From the NCBI GenBank assembly GCA_963655255.1, contig CAVKEB010000014.1, forward strand, positions 1-56,404: DNA of 56,404 nucleotides. The letters run 5' to 3'. Below are positions 1 through 8,224 of the stretch, one piece after another. The position numbers and the translations under genes are program-made. Positions within the stretch are counted from its first letter, which is position 1, and every line of letters starts with the position of its first letter. The stretch is from CAG-791 sp963655255 (GTDB lineage Bacteria > Bacillota > Clostridia > Lachnospirales > Lachnospiraceae). The notes beneath the pieces are model-generated. The model had not been told where the DNA came from, searched no databases, and was given only the letters and a program-made list of their open reading frames with translations.

Positions 1-72
1 CTTCACGTCATGGGTACCTCTACCCACTTGATTCCTACAGTAAACTTACGCTGCCCATCCTTCCGCTCCCGG

Positions 73-101
73 TTGGTTTTTTTTCGTGCAGTTACTATAA
101 T
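73..101 (+). promoter_or_regulatory. Putative sigma-A promoter of murC
   Basis: A perfect TATAAT at 96-101 is preceded, after a 17-bp spacer, by TTGGTT at 73-78. It lies about 75 bp before the murC start and is the only good promoter-like match in the leader. The -35 is weak, so this is a sequence match only. Confidence 0.45.
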
Positions 102-176
102 TATGTATAACCATTACACCGACAGATTAGCATGTTCTCAGGATGCGGCTTTCTTCGCATCCGGAAAGGAATGATC

Positions 177-1577
177 ATGTATCAGATTGACTTTCAGCAC
201 CCGATTTCCGTGTATTTCTGCGGAATCGGTGGAATTTCCATGAGCGGTCTCGCAGAGATTCTCGCAAGCCGCGGTTTTACCATATCCGGTTCGGACCGCG
301 CCGCCTCTCCCATTACGGAGGAACTTTCTTCTCACGGCATTCGCGTTCTCATCGGTCAGAAGGCAGAGAACATCACGCCCGATCTTGACCTCGTCGTATT
401 CACGGCCGCCATTCATCCGGACAACCCGGAATTTCAGAAGGCGCAGGAACTCGGAATCCCTCACCTGACAAGAGCAGAACTTCTCGGAGAGATCATGCGC
501 AATTACGGCTGCCCGGTCGCCATCGCCGGTACGCACGGCAAAACCACAACTACCTCCATGATCTCTGAAATTCTTCTCGGCGCAGAGGATGATCCCACCA
601 TTTCCGTGGGCGGAATTCTGAAATCCATTCACGGCAATGTCCGCGTCGGCCACTCCGACTACTTCGTCGCCGAGGCCTGCGAGTACACCAACAGCTTCCT
701 GTCCCTGTACCCGAAAATCGGCGTCATTCTGGATGTGGATGCGGATCATCTGGATTTCTTCAAGGATCTGAACGACATCCGTCACTCCTTCCGCAAATTC
801 GCCGAGCTGATCCCCGAGGACGGAACTCTTGTCATCAACAGCGACATTGAGAATGTTTCCGAACTGACTGACGGCCTGAAGTGCCATGTCGTCACCTACG
901 GAAGCGATCGCGCCAGAAGTGAATATTATCCGGTCAACATCCGTTACGACGAATACGCACACCCGACTTACACCTGCTGTCACCGCACCGCGACCGGCGG
1001 GCACACACAGCTGATTCACCTTCAGGTGCCCGGTGAACACAACGTCTATAATTCCATCGCCGCCGTCGCCGTCGCAGATCTTCTCGGCGTGGACCGTGAG
1101 CACACCGGCAGGGCGCTTTCTTCCTTTGAGGGAACGGACCGCCGCTTCGAGTACAAGGGAGAAATGAACGGCGTCACCATCATTGACGACTATGCGCATC
1201 ACCCGACGGAAATTACGGCAACGCTCACGGCGGCGGCCAATCTGCCGCATGACCGCATTTTCTGCATTTTCCAGCCACACACCTACACGAGGACGAAGGC
1301 GCTTCTGAATGAATTCGCGAATGCCCTCTCCCAAAGCGACGTGGTCATTCTGGCAGACATTTACGCGGCCCGTGAAACCGACACGCTCGGCATCAGTTCG
1401 CAGACACTGGCCGATAAAATCCGTGAAGGCGGTCACAAAGAGGTATACTATTTTCCCACATTTGAAGAGATCGAAAATTTTGTCCGGAAAAATTGCCGAA
1501 AGGGTGATTTGGTGATAACAATGGGGGCCGGAAACGTGACAGATATCGGGCCTGCCCTGCTGTCCCAGAACAAATGA
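177..1577 (+). CDS. murC: UDP-N-acetylmuramate--L-alanine ligase
   Basis: Cytoplasmic Mur ligase that adds L-alanine to UDP-MurNAc using ATP, the first step of the peptidoglycan stem peptide. The 466-residue length is normal for MurC. A nucleotide-binding glycine motif (GIGGISMSGLA, about residues 16-26) is followed by the P-loop GTHGKTTTT at 118-126 and by the central and C-terminal ligase domains, including DDYAHHPTE. I start at ATG 177 because GGAAAGGA ends about 6 nt upstream; the in-frame ATG at 171 abuts that Shine-Dalgarno and ATG 132 has none. The next gene lies beyond a 247-bp gap containing DnaA boxes. Confidence 0.96.
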   Translation: MYQIDFQHPISVYFCGIGGISMSGLAEILASRGFTISGSDRAASPITEELSSHGIRVLIGQKAENITPDLDLVVFTAAIHPDNPEFQKAQELGIPHLTRAELLGEIMRNYGCPVAIAGTHGKTTTTSMISEILLGAEDDPTISVGGILKSIHGNVRVGHSDYFVAEACEYTNSFLSLYPKIGVILDVDADHLDFFKDLNDIRHSFRKFAELIPEDGTLVINSDIENVSELTDGLKCHVVTYGSDRARSEYYPVNIRYDEYAHPTYTCCHRTATGGHTQLIHLQVPGEHNVYNSIAAVAVADLLGVDREHTGRALSSFEGTDRRFEYKGEMNGVTIIDDYAHHPTEITATLTAAANLPHDRIFCIFQPHTYTRTKALLNEFANALSQSDVVILADIYAARETDTLGISSQTLADKIREGGHKEVYYFPTFEEIENFVRKNCRKGDLVITMGAGNVTDIGPALLSQNK

Positions 1578-1584
1578 TCGAAAG

Positions 1585-1669
1585 TTATCCACGTTATCCA
1601 CAATTTAAGGTGCATAACTTCTGTGGATAACGGGGCATGGGATTCCGCTTTCCGGACCTCTTATCCCCG
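1585..1669. promoter_or_regulatory. DnaA-box cluster upstream of the primosome genes
   Basis: Two head-to-tail 9-mers, TTATCCACG (1585-1593) and TTATCCACA (1594-1602), are followed by an inverted TGTGGATAA (1622-1630) and a weaker TTATCCCCG (1661-1669). The second and third match the DnaA-box consensus TTATNCACA exactly. They fill the gap between murC and the DnaD-domain gene. No AT-rich unwinding region or dnaA/dnaN gene is present, so I read this as a regulatory or titration cluster rather than an origin. Confidence 0.7.
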
Positions 1670-1824
1670 TTGTCCGCAATTTCCACAAAAAAGCACCGAA
1701 ACCGCCGCCCGGAGGAGCCCGATTTTTTCTGTTCAGTTTTACCATTTTGGCAGAACGGAGCAGATGCTATACTCTCGGATATCCAATAGAAATAAACCAT
1801 ATATCAGCGGGGGCGGTGAAGAAG

Positions 1825-2703
1825 ATGGGAGTTTTTGCCATTTATAATGACCATGCGGCGGATTCGACCGTAATTTCGAATCTGTTTATTGATGAATACA
1901 TGAAGGATGCGAACGATGCGCAGATGAAAGTATATCTGTACCTTGTCCGCATGATGTCAGCCGGTCTTCCCACCAGCATCCCGGACATCGCGGACCGCTT
2001 CAATCACACAGAGAAAGAAGTTGTCCGCTCCCTTCGCTACTGGGAACGCAAGGGCCTTCTCACCCTGCAGACCGATGCGTCCGGAAACCTTGCGGGCATT
2101 TATCTGCGTGAGCCGAAGCCTCTTTCTGCCGGAAATGACCATCAGGTCATCTCCATTGCGCCGATTCTCTCCGCCGGAACCTCCCGGGGCGCGGCACCTG
2201 CGGGCACAGCCGGCCGGAATGCCGCGCTGTCCAGGGACACTGCGGAGAACGCGGTTCCCGTGTCCATCGAGAATGAGGCAAAAGCCGCTGATTCTCCCAC
2301 CTCTGCAGGCGTAACCGCCGCGCAGATGGAGGAATTCCAGAAGAACGAGAACAGCCGCCAGCTGATTCTGATCGTCGAGCAGTATATCGGAAAGCCTCTT
2401 TCCGTAAGTGAAGCCAAGACCATCTACTTTATCTCCGAGCAGCTGCATTTCTCGGAAGAGCTCATTGACTATCTCGTGGAGTACTGCGTCGGACTCGGCA
2501 AAAAAGATTTCCGCTACATTGAGAAGGTCGCCCTGAACTGGGCAGAAGAGGGAATCTCGACCGCTGCGCAGGCACAGAAGTCGGTTCAATCCGGAAACCG
2601 TTCCGGAAAATCCTCGGGCAGGTCTTCTTCGCGCTCCTTCCAGGCCTTCGAGAAAACCTCGTATGACTTCGATGAGCTGGAAAAACAGCTTCTGAACAAC
2701 TGA
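1825..2703 (+). CDS. DnaD-domain replication protein
   Basis: A 292-residue primosome-type protein. The N-terminal part (about residues 1-90) looks like the winged-helix region of DnaD/DnaB-type initiators, with a recognition-like stretch around SIPDIADRFNHTEKEVVRSL. After a low-complexity Ala/Ser linker there is a DnaB_2/DnaD-type helical domain (roughly 180-260) ending in the YIEKVALNWAEEGI segment typical of the family. Such proteins remodel DNA and help load the replicative helicase. Start ATG 1825 begins MGVFAIYND; a longer frame back to 1747 lacks a ribosome site. The gene ends 23 nt before a DnaI/DnaC-like loader, so the two are likely co-transcribed. Confidence 0.85.
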   Translation: MGVFAIYNDHAADSTVISNLFIDEYMKDANDAQMKVYLYLVRMMSAGLPTSIPDIADRFNHTEKEVVRSLRYWERKGLLTLQTDASGNLAGIYLREPKPLSAGNDHQVISIAPILSAGTSRGAAPAGTAGRNAALSRDTAENAVPVSIENEAKAADSPTSAGVTAAQMEEFQKNENSRQLILIVEQYIGKPLSVSEAKTIYFISEQLHFSEELIDYLVEYCVGLGKKDFRYIEKVALNWAEEGISTAAQAQKSVQSGNRSGKSSGRSSSRSFQAFEKTSYDFDELEKQLLNN

Positions 2704-2726
2704 TTGTCACTCCAAAGGAGATCCAC

Positions 2727-3689
2727 TTGTCTCTTTCCAAAGAAGAATACGACAAATTGATGATGGAATACTCCAGGAAGCGGGATGCACACCGTCATGA
2801 GCTTTCTCTCCGGAAGGCCAGAATTTATGCGCAGATTCCGCGGTATCAGGAACTGGACCGGCAGATCCCGGACCTTTCCTATGCGGCTCTGGAGGAGAAG
2901 CTTTCCGGGAAAGAGGCCTCCTTTTCCCTGAAACAGAAGCTTGATGCCATCGCTGCCGAGAAGGCGGCGCTCCTGAAGTCCGCCGGATATCCCGCCGATT
3001 ATCTGCAGCCGCAGTACGACTGTCCTGACTGCCGGGATACCGGATATGTAGACGGCCAGAAATGCCACTGCTTCCGCCAGAAGGAAATCCGGATTCTGTA
3101 CCGGCATTCCCATCTGGACCAGCTTCTTAAGACCAACCGGTTCGACCGGATGTCCACTTCCTTTTACCAGGGAGCGGATCTGGAGCATTTCAAGGGGGCC
3201 GTGCAGACCTGCCGGAAGTTTATCAAACATTTTAATTCCGACTATGAAAATCTCTTTTTCTATGGTACAGTCGGAACCGGCAAATCCTTTCTTTCGATTT
3301 GTACGGCAGGCGAGCTACTGAAGCAGGGCCATTCCGTTCTGTATTTCAGCTCTTCGTCGCTGTTTGACACCATTTCTTCGTACATGTTCAATCCGGAACG
3401 AAAGGCGGAGTATCACGGTTTTCTGGATGATTTGTACGAATGCGAGGTTCTTGTCATTGATGACCTCGGCACGGAAATGACCAATAATTTTGTCGCGTCA
3501 CAGCTGTTCTCTCTCCTGAACGAGCGCGACCTTCGCCGGAGAGCAACGATCATTTCCACCAACCTCTCTCTTCAGGAGCTCCGGGACCGCTATGCCGACC
3601 GCATTTTCTCCCGGATCACCAGCAGCTATACCCTCATGAAGCTGACGGGGCCGGACATCCGGGTCGCCAGGAAAATGAGAAAATCATGA
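2727..3689 (+). CDS. DnaI/DnaC-like helicase-loader ATPase
   Basis: A 320-residue AAA+ ATPase of the DnaC/DnaI/IstB group, expected to load the DnaB helicase onto DNA. The N-terminal part is helical. A zinc-binding-like cluster follows (C99, C102, C113, C115: CPDC...CHC), as in DnaI. The ATPase core has Walker A GTVGTGKS at 180-187, Walker B VLVIDD at 241-246 and an arginine-rich sensor region (RDRYADRIFSRI). It begins with TTG at 2727, chosen because AAAGGAG lies 6 nt upstream. The DnaD-domain gene just upstream and the absence of transposase genes argue for a primosome role over an IstB helper. Confidence 0.88.
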   Translation: MSLSKEEYDKLMMEYSRKRDAHRHELSLRKARIYAQIPRYQELDRQIPDLSYAALEEKLSGKEASFSLKQKLDAIAAEKAALLKSAGYPADYLQPQYDCPDCRDTGYVDGQKCHCFRQKEIRILYRHSHLDQLLKTNRFDRMSTSFYQGADLEHFKGAVQTCRKFIKHFNSDYENLFFYGTVGTGKSFLSICTAGELLKQGHSVLYFSSSSLFDTISSYMFNPERKAEYHGFLDDLYECEVLVIDDLGTEMTNNFVASQLFSLLNERDLRRRATIISTNLSLQELRDRYADRIFSRITSSYTLMKLTGPDIRVARKMRKS

Positions 3690-3734
3690 GCAATACAAAA
3701 AGATGCCGCATCCACCTGCGGCGGAAAGGGCAAA

Positions 3735-4937
3735 ATGGAGCAGATCAAAAAGCATGATAAGAGAAACCTGGAGTCGATTCCGGTAGGTTCCCTGGGCCTT
3801 GTCCCCGTGACCGGATGTGAGGAGATGGGAAAGGAAATTGACTATTTCCTGACACAGTGGCGTGCGGAGCGTGAGAGCGAGCACAAGAACAGCCTCGCAT
3901 TCGCCGGCTATCAGCGGCCCACCTACATCGTGAATGTGGATCTTCCCCGTTTCGGCACCGGCGAGGGAAAGGGCGTCATGCAGCAGTCTGTCCGCGGCAT
4001 GGATCTCTACCTTCTGGTGGATGTTGTGAACTACAGCAAGACCTACCGCATGTTCGGCGAGACCAATCACATGTCCCCGGATGACCACTACGCCAATTTA
4101 AAGCGCGCCATCGCCGCAATCGGAGGCAAGGCGCGCCGCATTACCGTCATCATGCCCTACCTGTATGAGGGCCGCCAGCATAAGCGTTCGATGCGGGAAT
4201 CTCTGGACTGCGCGCTCGCTCTGCAGGAACTGGTGCACATGGGTGTTGACAACATCATCACCTTTGATGCGCACGATCCCCGTGTGCAGAACGCGATCCC
4301 GCTGTCCGGCTTCGATACCGTTCAGCCTACCTATCAGTTTATCAAAGGACTTCTCCGCCATGTCGACGGGCTCCACATCGATGCGGATCATATGATGGTC
4401 ATCAGCCCGGATGAAGGCGGCATGAAGCGCGCCGTGTACATTGCCAACGTTCTGGGCCTCGACATGGGCATGTTCTATAAGAGAAGAGACTACACACAGG
4501 TTGTGGATGGCCGCAACCCGATTCTCTCGCACGAATTCCTCGGCTCTTCCGTAGAGGGCAAGGATATGATCATCCGGGATGATATGATCTCTTCCGGCGA
4601 GAGCGTTCTCGAAGTCGCAAGAGGGCTCAAGGAACGTCACGCAGGACGGATCTTCGTCTTCTCCACCTTCGGCCTGTTCACCGGCGGACTGGAGAAATTC
4701 GACCAGGCGTTCCGTGATGGTCTGATCGACCGCGTTCTGACCACCAATCTGATTTATCAGTCGCCGGAGCTTCTCGAGCGTCCCTGGTACATCAGCTGCA
4801 GCATGAGCAAATATATTGCCTACATCATTGATACCCTGAATCACGACAGCTCGATCTCGGATCTTCTGGATCCTTCTGCAAGAATCCAGAAAATTGTCAG
4901 CCGCTATCAGGAAAACGGCCTGCACATTCCGGAATAA
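3735..4937 (+). CDS. prs: Ribose-phosphate pyrophosphokinase (PRPP synthetase)
   Basis: Cytoplasmic enzyme that makes PRPP from ribose 5-phosphate and ATP for nucleotide, histidine and NAD synthesis. The 400 residues exceed the usual 310-320, mostly through an N-terminal extension and insertions, a form I associate with Clostridia. Recognisable are PYLYEGRQHKR (141-151), FDAHDPR (177-183) and the PRPP-binding loop around MIIRDDMISSGES (278-290). ATG 3735 follows GGAAAGGG. It is the last gene of the plus-strand run, 45 nt after the helicase loader. PRPP supply also fits upp at 17.4 kb. Confidence 0.93.
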   Translation: MEQIKKHDKRNLESIPVGSLGLVPVTGCEEMGKEIDYFLTQWRAERESEHKNSLAFAGYQRPTYIVNVDLPRFGTGEGKGVMQQSVRGMDLYLLVDVVNYSKTYRMFGETNHMSPDDHYANLKRAIAAIGGKARRITVIMPYLYEGRQHKRSMRESLDCALALQELVHMGVDNIITFDAHDPRVQNAIPLSGFDTVQPTYQFIKGLLRHVDGLHIDADHMMVISPDEGGMKRAVYIANVLGLDMGMFYKRRDYTQVVDGRNPILSHEFLGSSVEGKDMIIRDDMISSGESVLEVARGLKERHAGRIFVFSTFGLFTGGLEKFDQAFRDGLIDRVLTTNLIYQSPELLERPWYISCSMSKYIAYIIDTLNHDSSISDLLDPSARIQKIVSRYQENGLHIPE

Positions 4938-5064
4938 TTCTGTTTCCGGACATACAGCCGACATCTGCATTGCCGTTCTTTGTTACGTTTTCTCCAGTTG
5001 ATCCGCCGAAAGTTCCCGGCGCGGTTTCTCATGGCAGTAACGCGGCGGAACGCAGTATTACAAA

Positions 5065-5105
5065 AGAACGCTGAAAGAGTTTACGAAAGGCTCTCTCGGC
5101 GTTCT
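5065..5105. terminator. Putative terminator between prs and the atp operon tail
   Basis: An AGAACGC...AGAG arm (5065-5079) pairs with CTCT...GCGTTCT (5091-5105), with one mismatch and one wobble around an 11-nt loop. Only a short T-rich tail follows. It separates the convergent prs and 870-aa exported-protein genes and may work in either direction. Confidence 0.5.
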
Positions 5106-5144
5106 CTTTGGTATGCGGCCAAGCTTCGAGGGGCTCTGGCCGAC

Positions 5145-5186
5145 AACATCGAAGATTTTCGTGAGAAAATTCGAGATGTTCTGAAC
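5145..5186. repeat. Family S hairpin repeat, copy 1
   Basis: AACATC and the gaAGATTTTC arm pair with GAAAATtc and GATGTT around GTGA, and CTGAAC follows. The core GAAAATTCGAGATG and the trailing CTGAAC recur at 31.7 and 41.05 kb, and a diverged version at 19.9 kb. It lies immediately after the stop codon of the 870-aa protein on the minus strand. Confidence 0.65.
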
Positions 5187-5189
5187 CCC

Positions 5190-7802
5190 CTACTGCGATG
5201 CGGCCGCCGACACATAGCTCAGGAACCGGTTCCCGGCCGCACTCATGACGTCTTTTGCCGTGTCAAGATTCATCAGATGCACGCTTCCCGCAGAAGGATC
5301 ATACAGCTCCACGTTCTCCGGGCCGTATCCGATGATCAGCACCACTTCATCGTTTCCTGTCTCGGCATATACCGCATAATGCTCCCCGACATAATACAGC
5401 ACCTCCTCCAGCGTACAGCCGGAGAGATTCAGAATATCGTATCCCTTCAGCTCCTGCTGCAGAATTTCCAGAGAGGTCATTCCCTGCTCCAGAAGTCCCG
5501 CCACATCCGCGGAAAGATTCTCCGAATCCAGGATCGCCTGCAGACATCTTTCTCTGCTGCTGCGCAGCGCCGTCCCCTCCTCCATGGAGGTCAGCTCGTC
5601 GATCTCACTGCGGTCCGGCCTGCTCTTTCTCCACAGATACCGGTCCTCTCCGTCCACGACCACGCCGCTTCGTTCGGCGCTCGCCGCTTCAATGGCTGCC
5701 GAGAGCTCATACTCACAGCCGAGGAACTCCTTGCTGCTGTAAACATAGTAGCGGTTCATTCCGGTCTCCGCAGAACCGCTTCCGGAAGACTCCCCGGTCG
5801 TTTCCGCCGTGGTCTCCCGCGGCGACAGCTCCCTCGAACCCTCATACAGAATTTCCTGCGGACGAATGTAATGGCAGGAAGACCAGTCGCTTTCTCCCGT
5901 CTGAATCTGAACCACAACGCCATATCGCGAGCTGCTCTTCGTCTTCACCAGAGAGGTGCTGTCTTCCTGTGCGCCGCTCAGGATCTCGTCATCCGCCGCA
6001 GCCGCATAGGTATTCTGTTCCCCCTGCACCTTCTGCACACGGTTCAGAACAATCTGGCTCTCCTTCACCTCGCAGGAAACCACATAATAGCCCTCCTGAT
6101 GGTAGTCCTCCAGCACATTCTGTTCCGGATCCACAATATAAATGTGATCCATCGGTTCCAGCGTGATTCCGGAGGCATCCTCCGCAATATCGCTCCCCTG
6201 AACGGTTCCATACACCAGATCCTCTCCCAGAAATCCCAGAGGGACCGCGCGTTTTCCGGAAGAGGGCTTCACGGTTGTCCGGACCTGCCCGTCCAGATTC
6301 AGGAGGAGGATGTTTCCCCCGGCATCTCCTTCCTCCGTCTCCTCCATCGCGATCATTTCACCGCTCCCCGAGATCACCGTCCGCCGGTCCGAAAGATCGG
6401 ATTCCACCTTCCGGATGCTGCAGGCGTTGACGTCGATTTCATACAGGGCATCGTTCAGGAACAGGTAAAGAGATCCCTTTCCGGCATCATAGTAGGACAG
6501 CTGGCCGATCCGGTAATTCAGAAGCTCCCAGGAGCCGTCATACGGAACGAACGCCTTTTCCTCCAGCGTGTGGTAATTTCCGCTGTATCGGTAGAAGGAT
6601 ACTCCCATTTTGCCTTCGTGCCGTCCGCTGTTCATGTATCCGTAGATCAGAAAATCCACGCTCCCGTCTTCGGCAACATCCAGGATCCGGATATCGTGTT
6701 CCGCGTTCGTCTCTCTCTCTCCGGTATCCCCTGCATTGTCAAAACCGAAGATATAGACCAGGAGCTGCTCCGTCAGAGACACCTCATAGAGCCGTCCGTC
6801 GTGGACAAATGCAGTGACGCTCCGCTTGTCATTCTGCACCGCCTGAAGATTCGCATCCGCAATTCCGAGTGTCAGGAGTCCATCCGCGCCTTCCGGCTTC
6901 TGCGGATCGAAATCTTCCGACATGGTTCTCTCATAGTCCATCAGGTAAAACCGGTCGGTCCCCTTGCGGAGCTCGAAATACTCCTCACACCGGAACAGCT
7001 TCTGCTTCCCGTTCTCCGACTCCTCCGGCTCCGCAGAGACATAGTAAGTTCCGCGGATTCCGTAAATTCCCGTCTGCACATCCTCCAGGGAAAAAACGGG
7101 TTCCGTCACCTCGGACGGCGCCAGATTCCCCCACGTCACCTGATCCGCGCTGCTGTTAATCGTCACTTTGGAAAGAGAGCTGCTCGTCTTGTCCTCTTCC
7201 GGTTCCAGATAGGTCAGAAGGAAATCATCGGCGGTTTTGTCAAACGTCTTCTCATGGAAGGTTTTCGCGAATTTCAGAGCATCCTCTGCCTCTGTCAGCA
7301 CGGTCTTGTCGTCCGAATAAGAGAATCTCGTGTAATACCGGATATCCGATTCCTCCTCCGTGGACAGAAGAAGAACCAGAAGATATTCCGTATCCGGCTC
7401 AATCAGATTCTTGAAGGAAAGCTGTGCCGAAGCGGTTCCGTCCTCATTCTCCTGATATTCCACCTGATCTTTCTCAATCAGACGCTCCCCCGTGATGTCC
7501 CGCACCTCCATGCTCATGGAAGTCAGCGGCGCACCGTAAAGCCGGACCTGCACGCCGATTCTGCGGTCTGAAGAAACGGGGGTCAGCACCGGCCGCATTT
7601 TCCCGGGGTCCTGATCTCCGGTCATCCCGTAAAGGGTATTAAAAACAGTACTGCCGGTATCCATGGATACTACCGGCAGTACTGCACCAGACATCTTGGT
7701 CGTGGTCTGTGTACTGCTCCCTCTGGAGAAAACCTCCATCAGAACAAACGAAACACAGAACAGAGCAAATGCATACAGGATTCGATAAATGGTATTGCGC
7801 AT
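5190..7802 (-). CDS. Exported 870-aa protein with degenerate C39-like end, unknown function
   Basis: I do not recognise a named family. A hydrophobic segment at about residues 5-24 should act as an uncleaved signal or membrane anchor, putting the rest outside the cell. Beta-rich sequence follows, then a middle part with propeller-like strands (DHIYIVDPEQNVL, LYEIDVNACSIRK), a Ser/Thr/Glu-rich linker near 650-690, and a C-terminal ~130-residue domain with the plan of a peptidase C39-like fold (VVLIIGYGPENVELYDPSAG). The Cys and His expected of an active C39 enzyme are not evident, so binding is more likely than cleavage. It starts 3 nt after the atpC stop, so it is probably translated from the ATP synthase mRNA. 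Family S copy 1 follows its stop. Confidence 0.75.
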   Translation of the reverse strand: MRNTIYRILYAFALFCVSFVLMEVFSRGSSTQTTTKMSGAVLPVVSMDTGSTVFNTLYGMTGDQDPGKMRPVLTPVSSDRRIGVQVRLYGAPLTSMSMEVRDITGERLIEKDQVEYQENEDGTASAQLSFKNLIEPDTEYLLVLLLSTEEESDIRYYTRFSYSDDKTVLTEAEDALKFAKTFHEKTFDKTADDFLLTYLEPEEDKTSSSLSKVTINSSADQVTWGNLAPSEVTEPVFSLEDVQTGIYGIRGTYYVSAEPEESENGKQKLFRCEEYFELRKGTDRFYLMDYERTMSEDFDPQKPEGADGLLTLGIADANLQAVQNDKRSVTAFVHDGRLYEVSLTEQLLVYIFGFDNAGDTGERETNAEHDIRILDVAEDGSVDFLIYGYMNSGRHEGKMGVSFYRYSGNYHTLEEKAFVPYDGSWELLNYRIGQLSYYDAGKGSLYLFLNDALYEIDVNACSIRKVESDLSDRRTVISGSGEMIAMEETEEGDAGGNILLLNLDGQVRTTVKPSSGKRAVPLGFLGEDLVYGTVQGSDIAEDASGITLEPMDHIYIVDPEQNVLEDYHQEGYYVVSCEVKESQIVLNRVQKVQGEQNTYAAAADDEILSGAQEDSTSLVKTKSSSRYGVVVQIQTGESDWSSCHYIRPQEILYEGSRELSPRETTAETTGESSGSGSAETGMNRYYVYSSKEFLGCEYELSAAIEAASAERSGVVVDGEDRYLWRKSRPDRSEIDELTSMEEGTALRSSRERCLQAILDSENLSADVAGLLEQGMTSLEILQQELKGYDILNLSGCTLEEVLYYVGEHYAVYAETGNDEVVLIIGYGPENVELYDPSAGSVHLMNLDTAKDVMSAAGNRFLSYVSAAASQ

Positions 7803-7805
7803 AAA

Positions 7806-8210
7806 TTACTTTTTGGCTGCATCGAGGCGGACCAGCGCGCGATAGAGCTTGGCTTCCATCCGGACTCTTTCCTGTTTGGAAAGCTCTGCGTCCTTCAGCT
7901 TCTCCTCGGCGCGTTCCTTCGCGCGGGCTGCCCTGTCCACGTCAATCTCTTCCTCCCACTCCCAGGTCGTCGGAAGCACGCGGCAGGTCCCGTTCATCAT
8001 GGAAATCATTCCGCCGATACAGGCCGCTGAGCGTTTGGAATTATCTCCCATTGTGATCTCAGCCGTGCCCATACCGATTGCGGTGCAGTAATTGGTATGT
8101 CCGGCAAGGATCGCCACATCACCGTCAATGGTGCGCAGCTTGATCCTCTGCACTTCTCCGTCGTACTCCAGACCGTCCAGAGAGACGACCTGCATAGGGA
8201 AGGTTGACAT
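7806..8210 (-). CDS. atpC: ATP synthase F1 subunit epsilon
   Basis: Central-stalk epsilon subunit, 134 residues, the usual size. The N-terminal beta-sandwich (MSTFPMQVVSLDG...DGDVAILAGHTNY) is followed by a charged two-helix C-terminal domain rich in Arg, Glu and Lys, the part that inhibits ATP hydrolysis in many bacteria. It follows atpD with a 14-nt gap and is followed after 3 nt by the exported 870-aa protein gene. Confidence 0.95.
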   Translation of the reverse strand: MSTFPMQVVSLDGLEYDGEVQRIKLRTIDGDVAILAGHTNYCTAIGMGTAEITMGDNSKRSAACIGGMISMMNGTCRVLPTTWEWEEEIDVDRAARAKERAEEKLKDAELSKQERVRMEAKLYRALVRLDAAKK

Positions 8211-8224
8211 ATTCTATCCTTTCT

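Noticed and set aside
1585..1669. Possible replication origin
   Set aside because: DnaA boxes are too few, and no AT-rich unwinding region or dnaA/dnaN/gyrB neighbours are present; regulation is the simpler reading.
4980..7571. Plus-strand open frame of 863 codons
   Set aside because: It is the antisense of the exported 870-aa gene; the product is rich in Arg, His and Leu, has no domain I recognise, and lacks a ribosome site.
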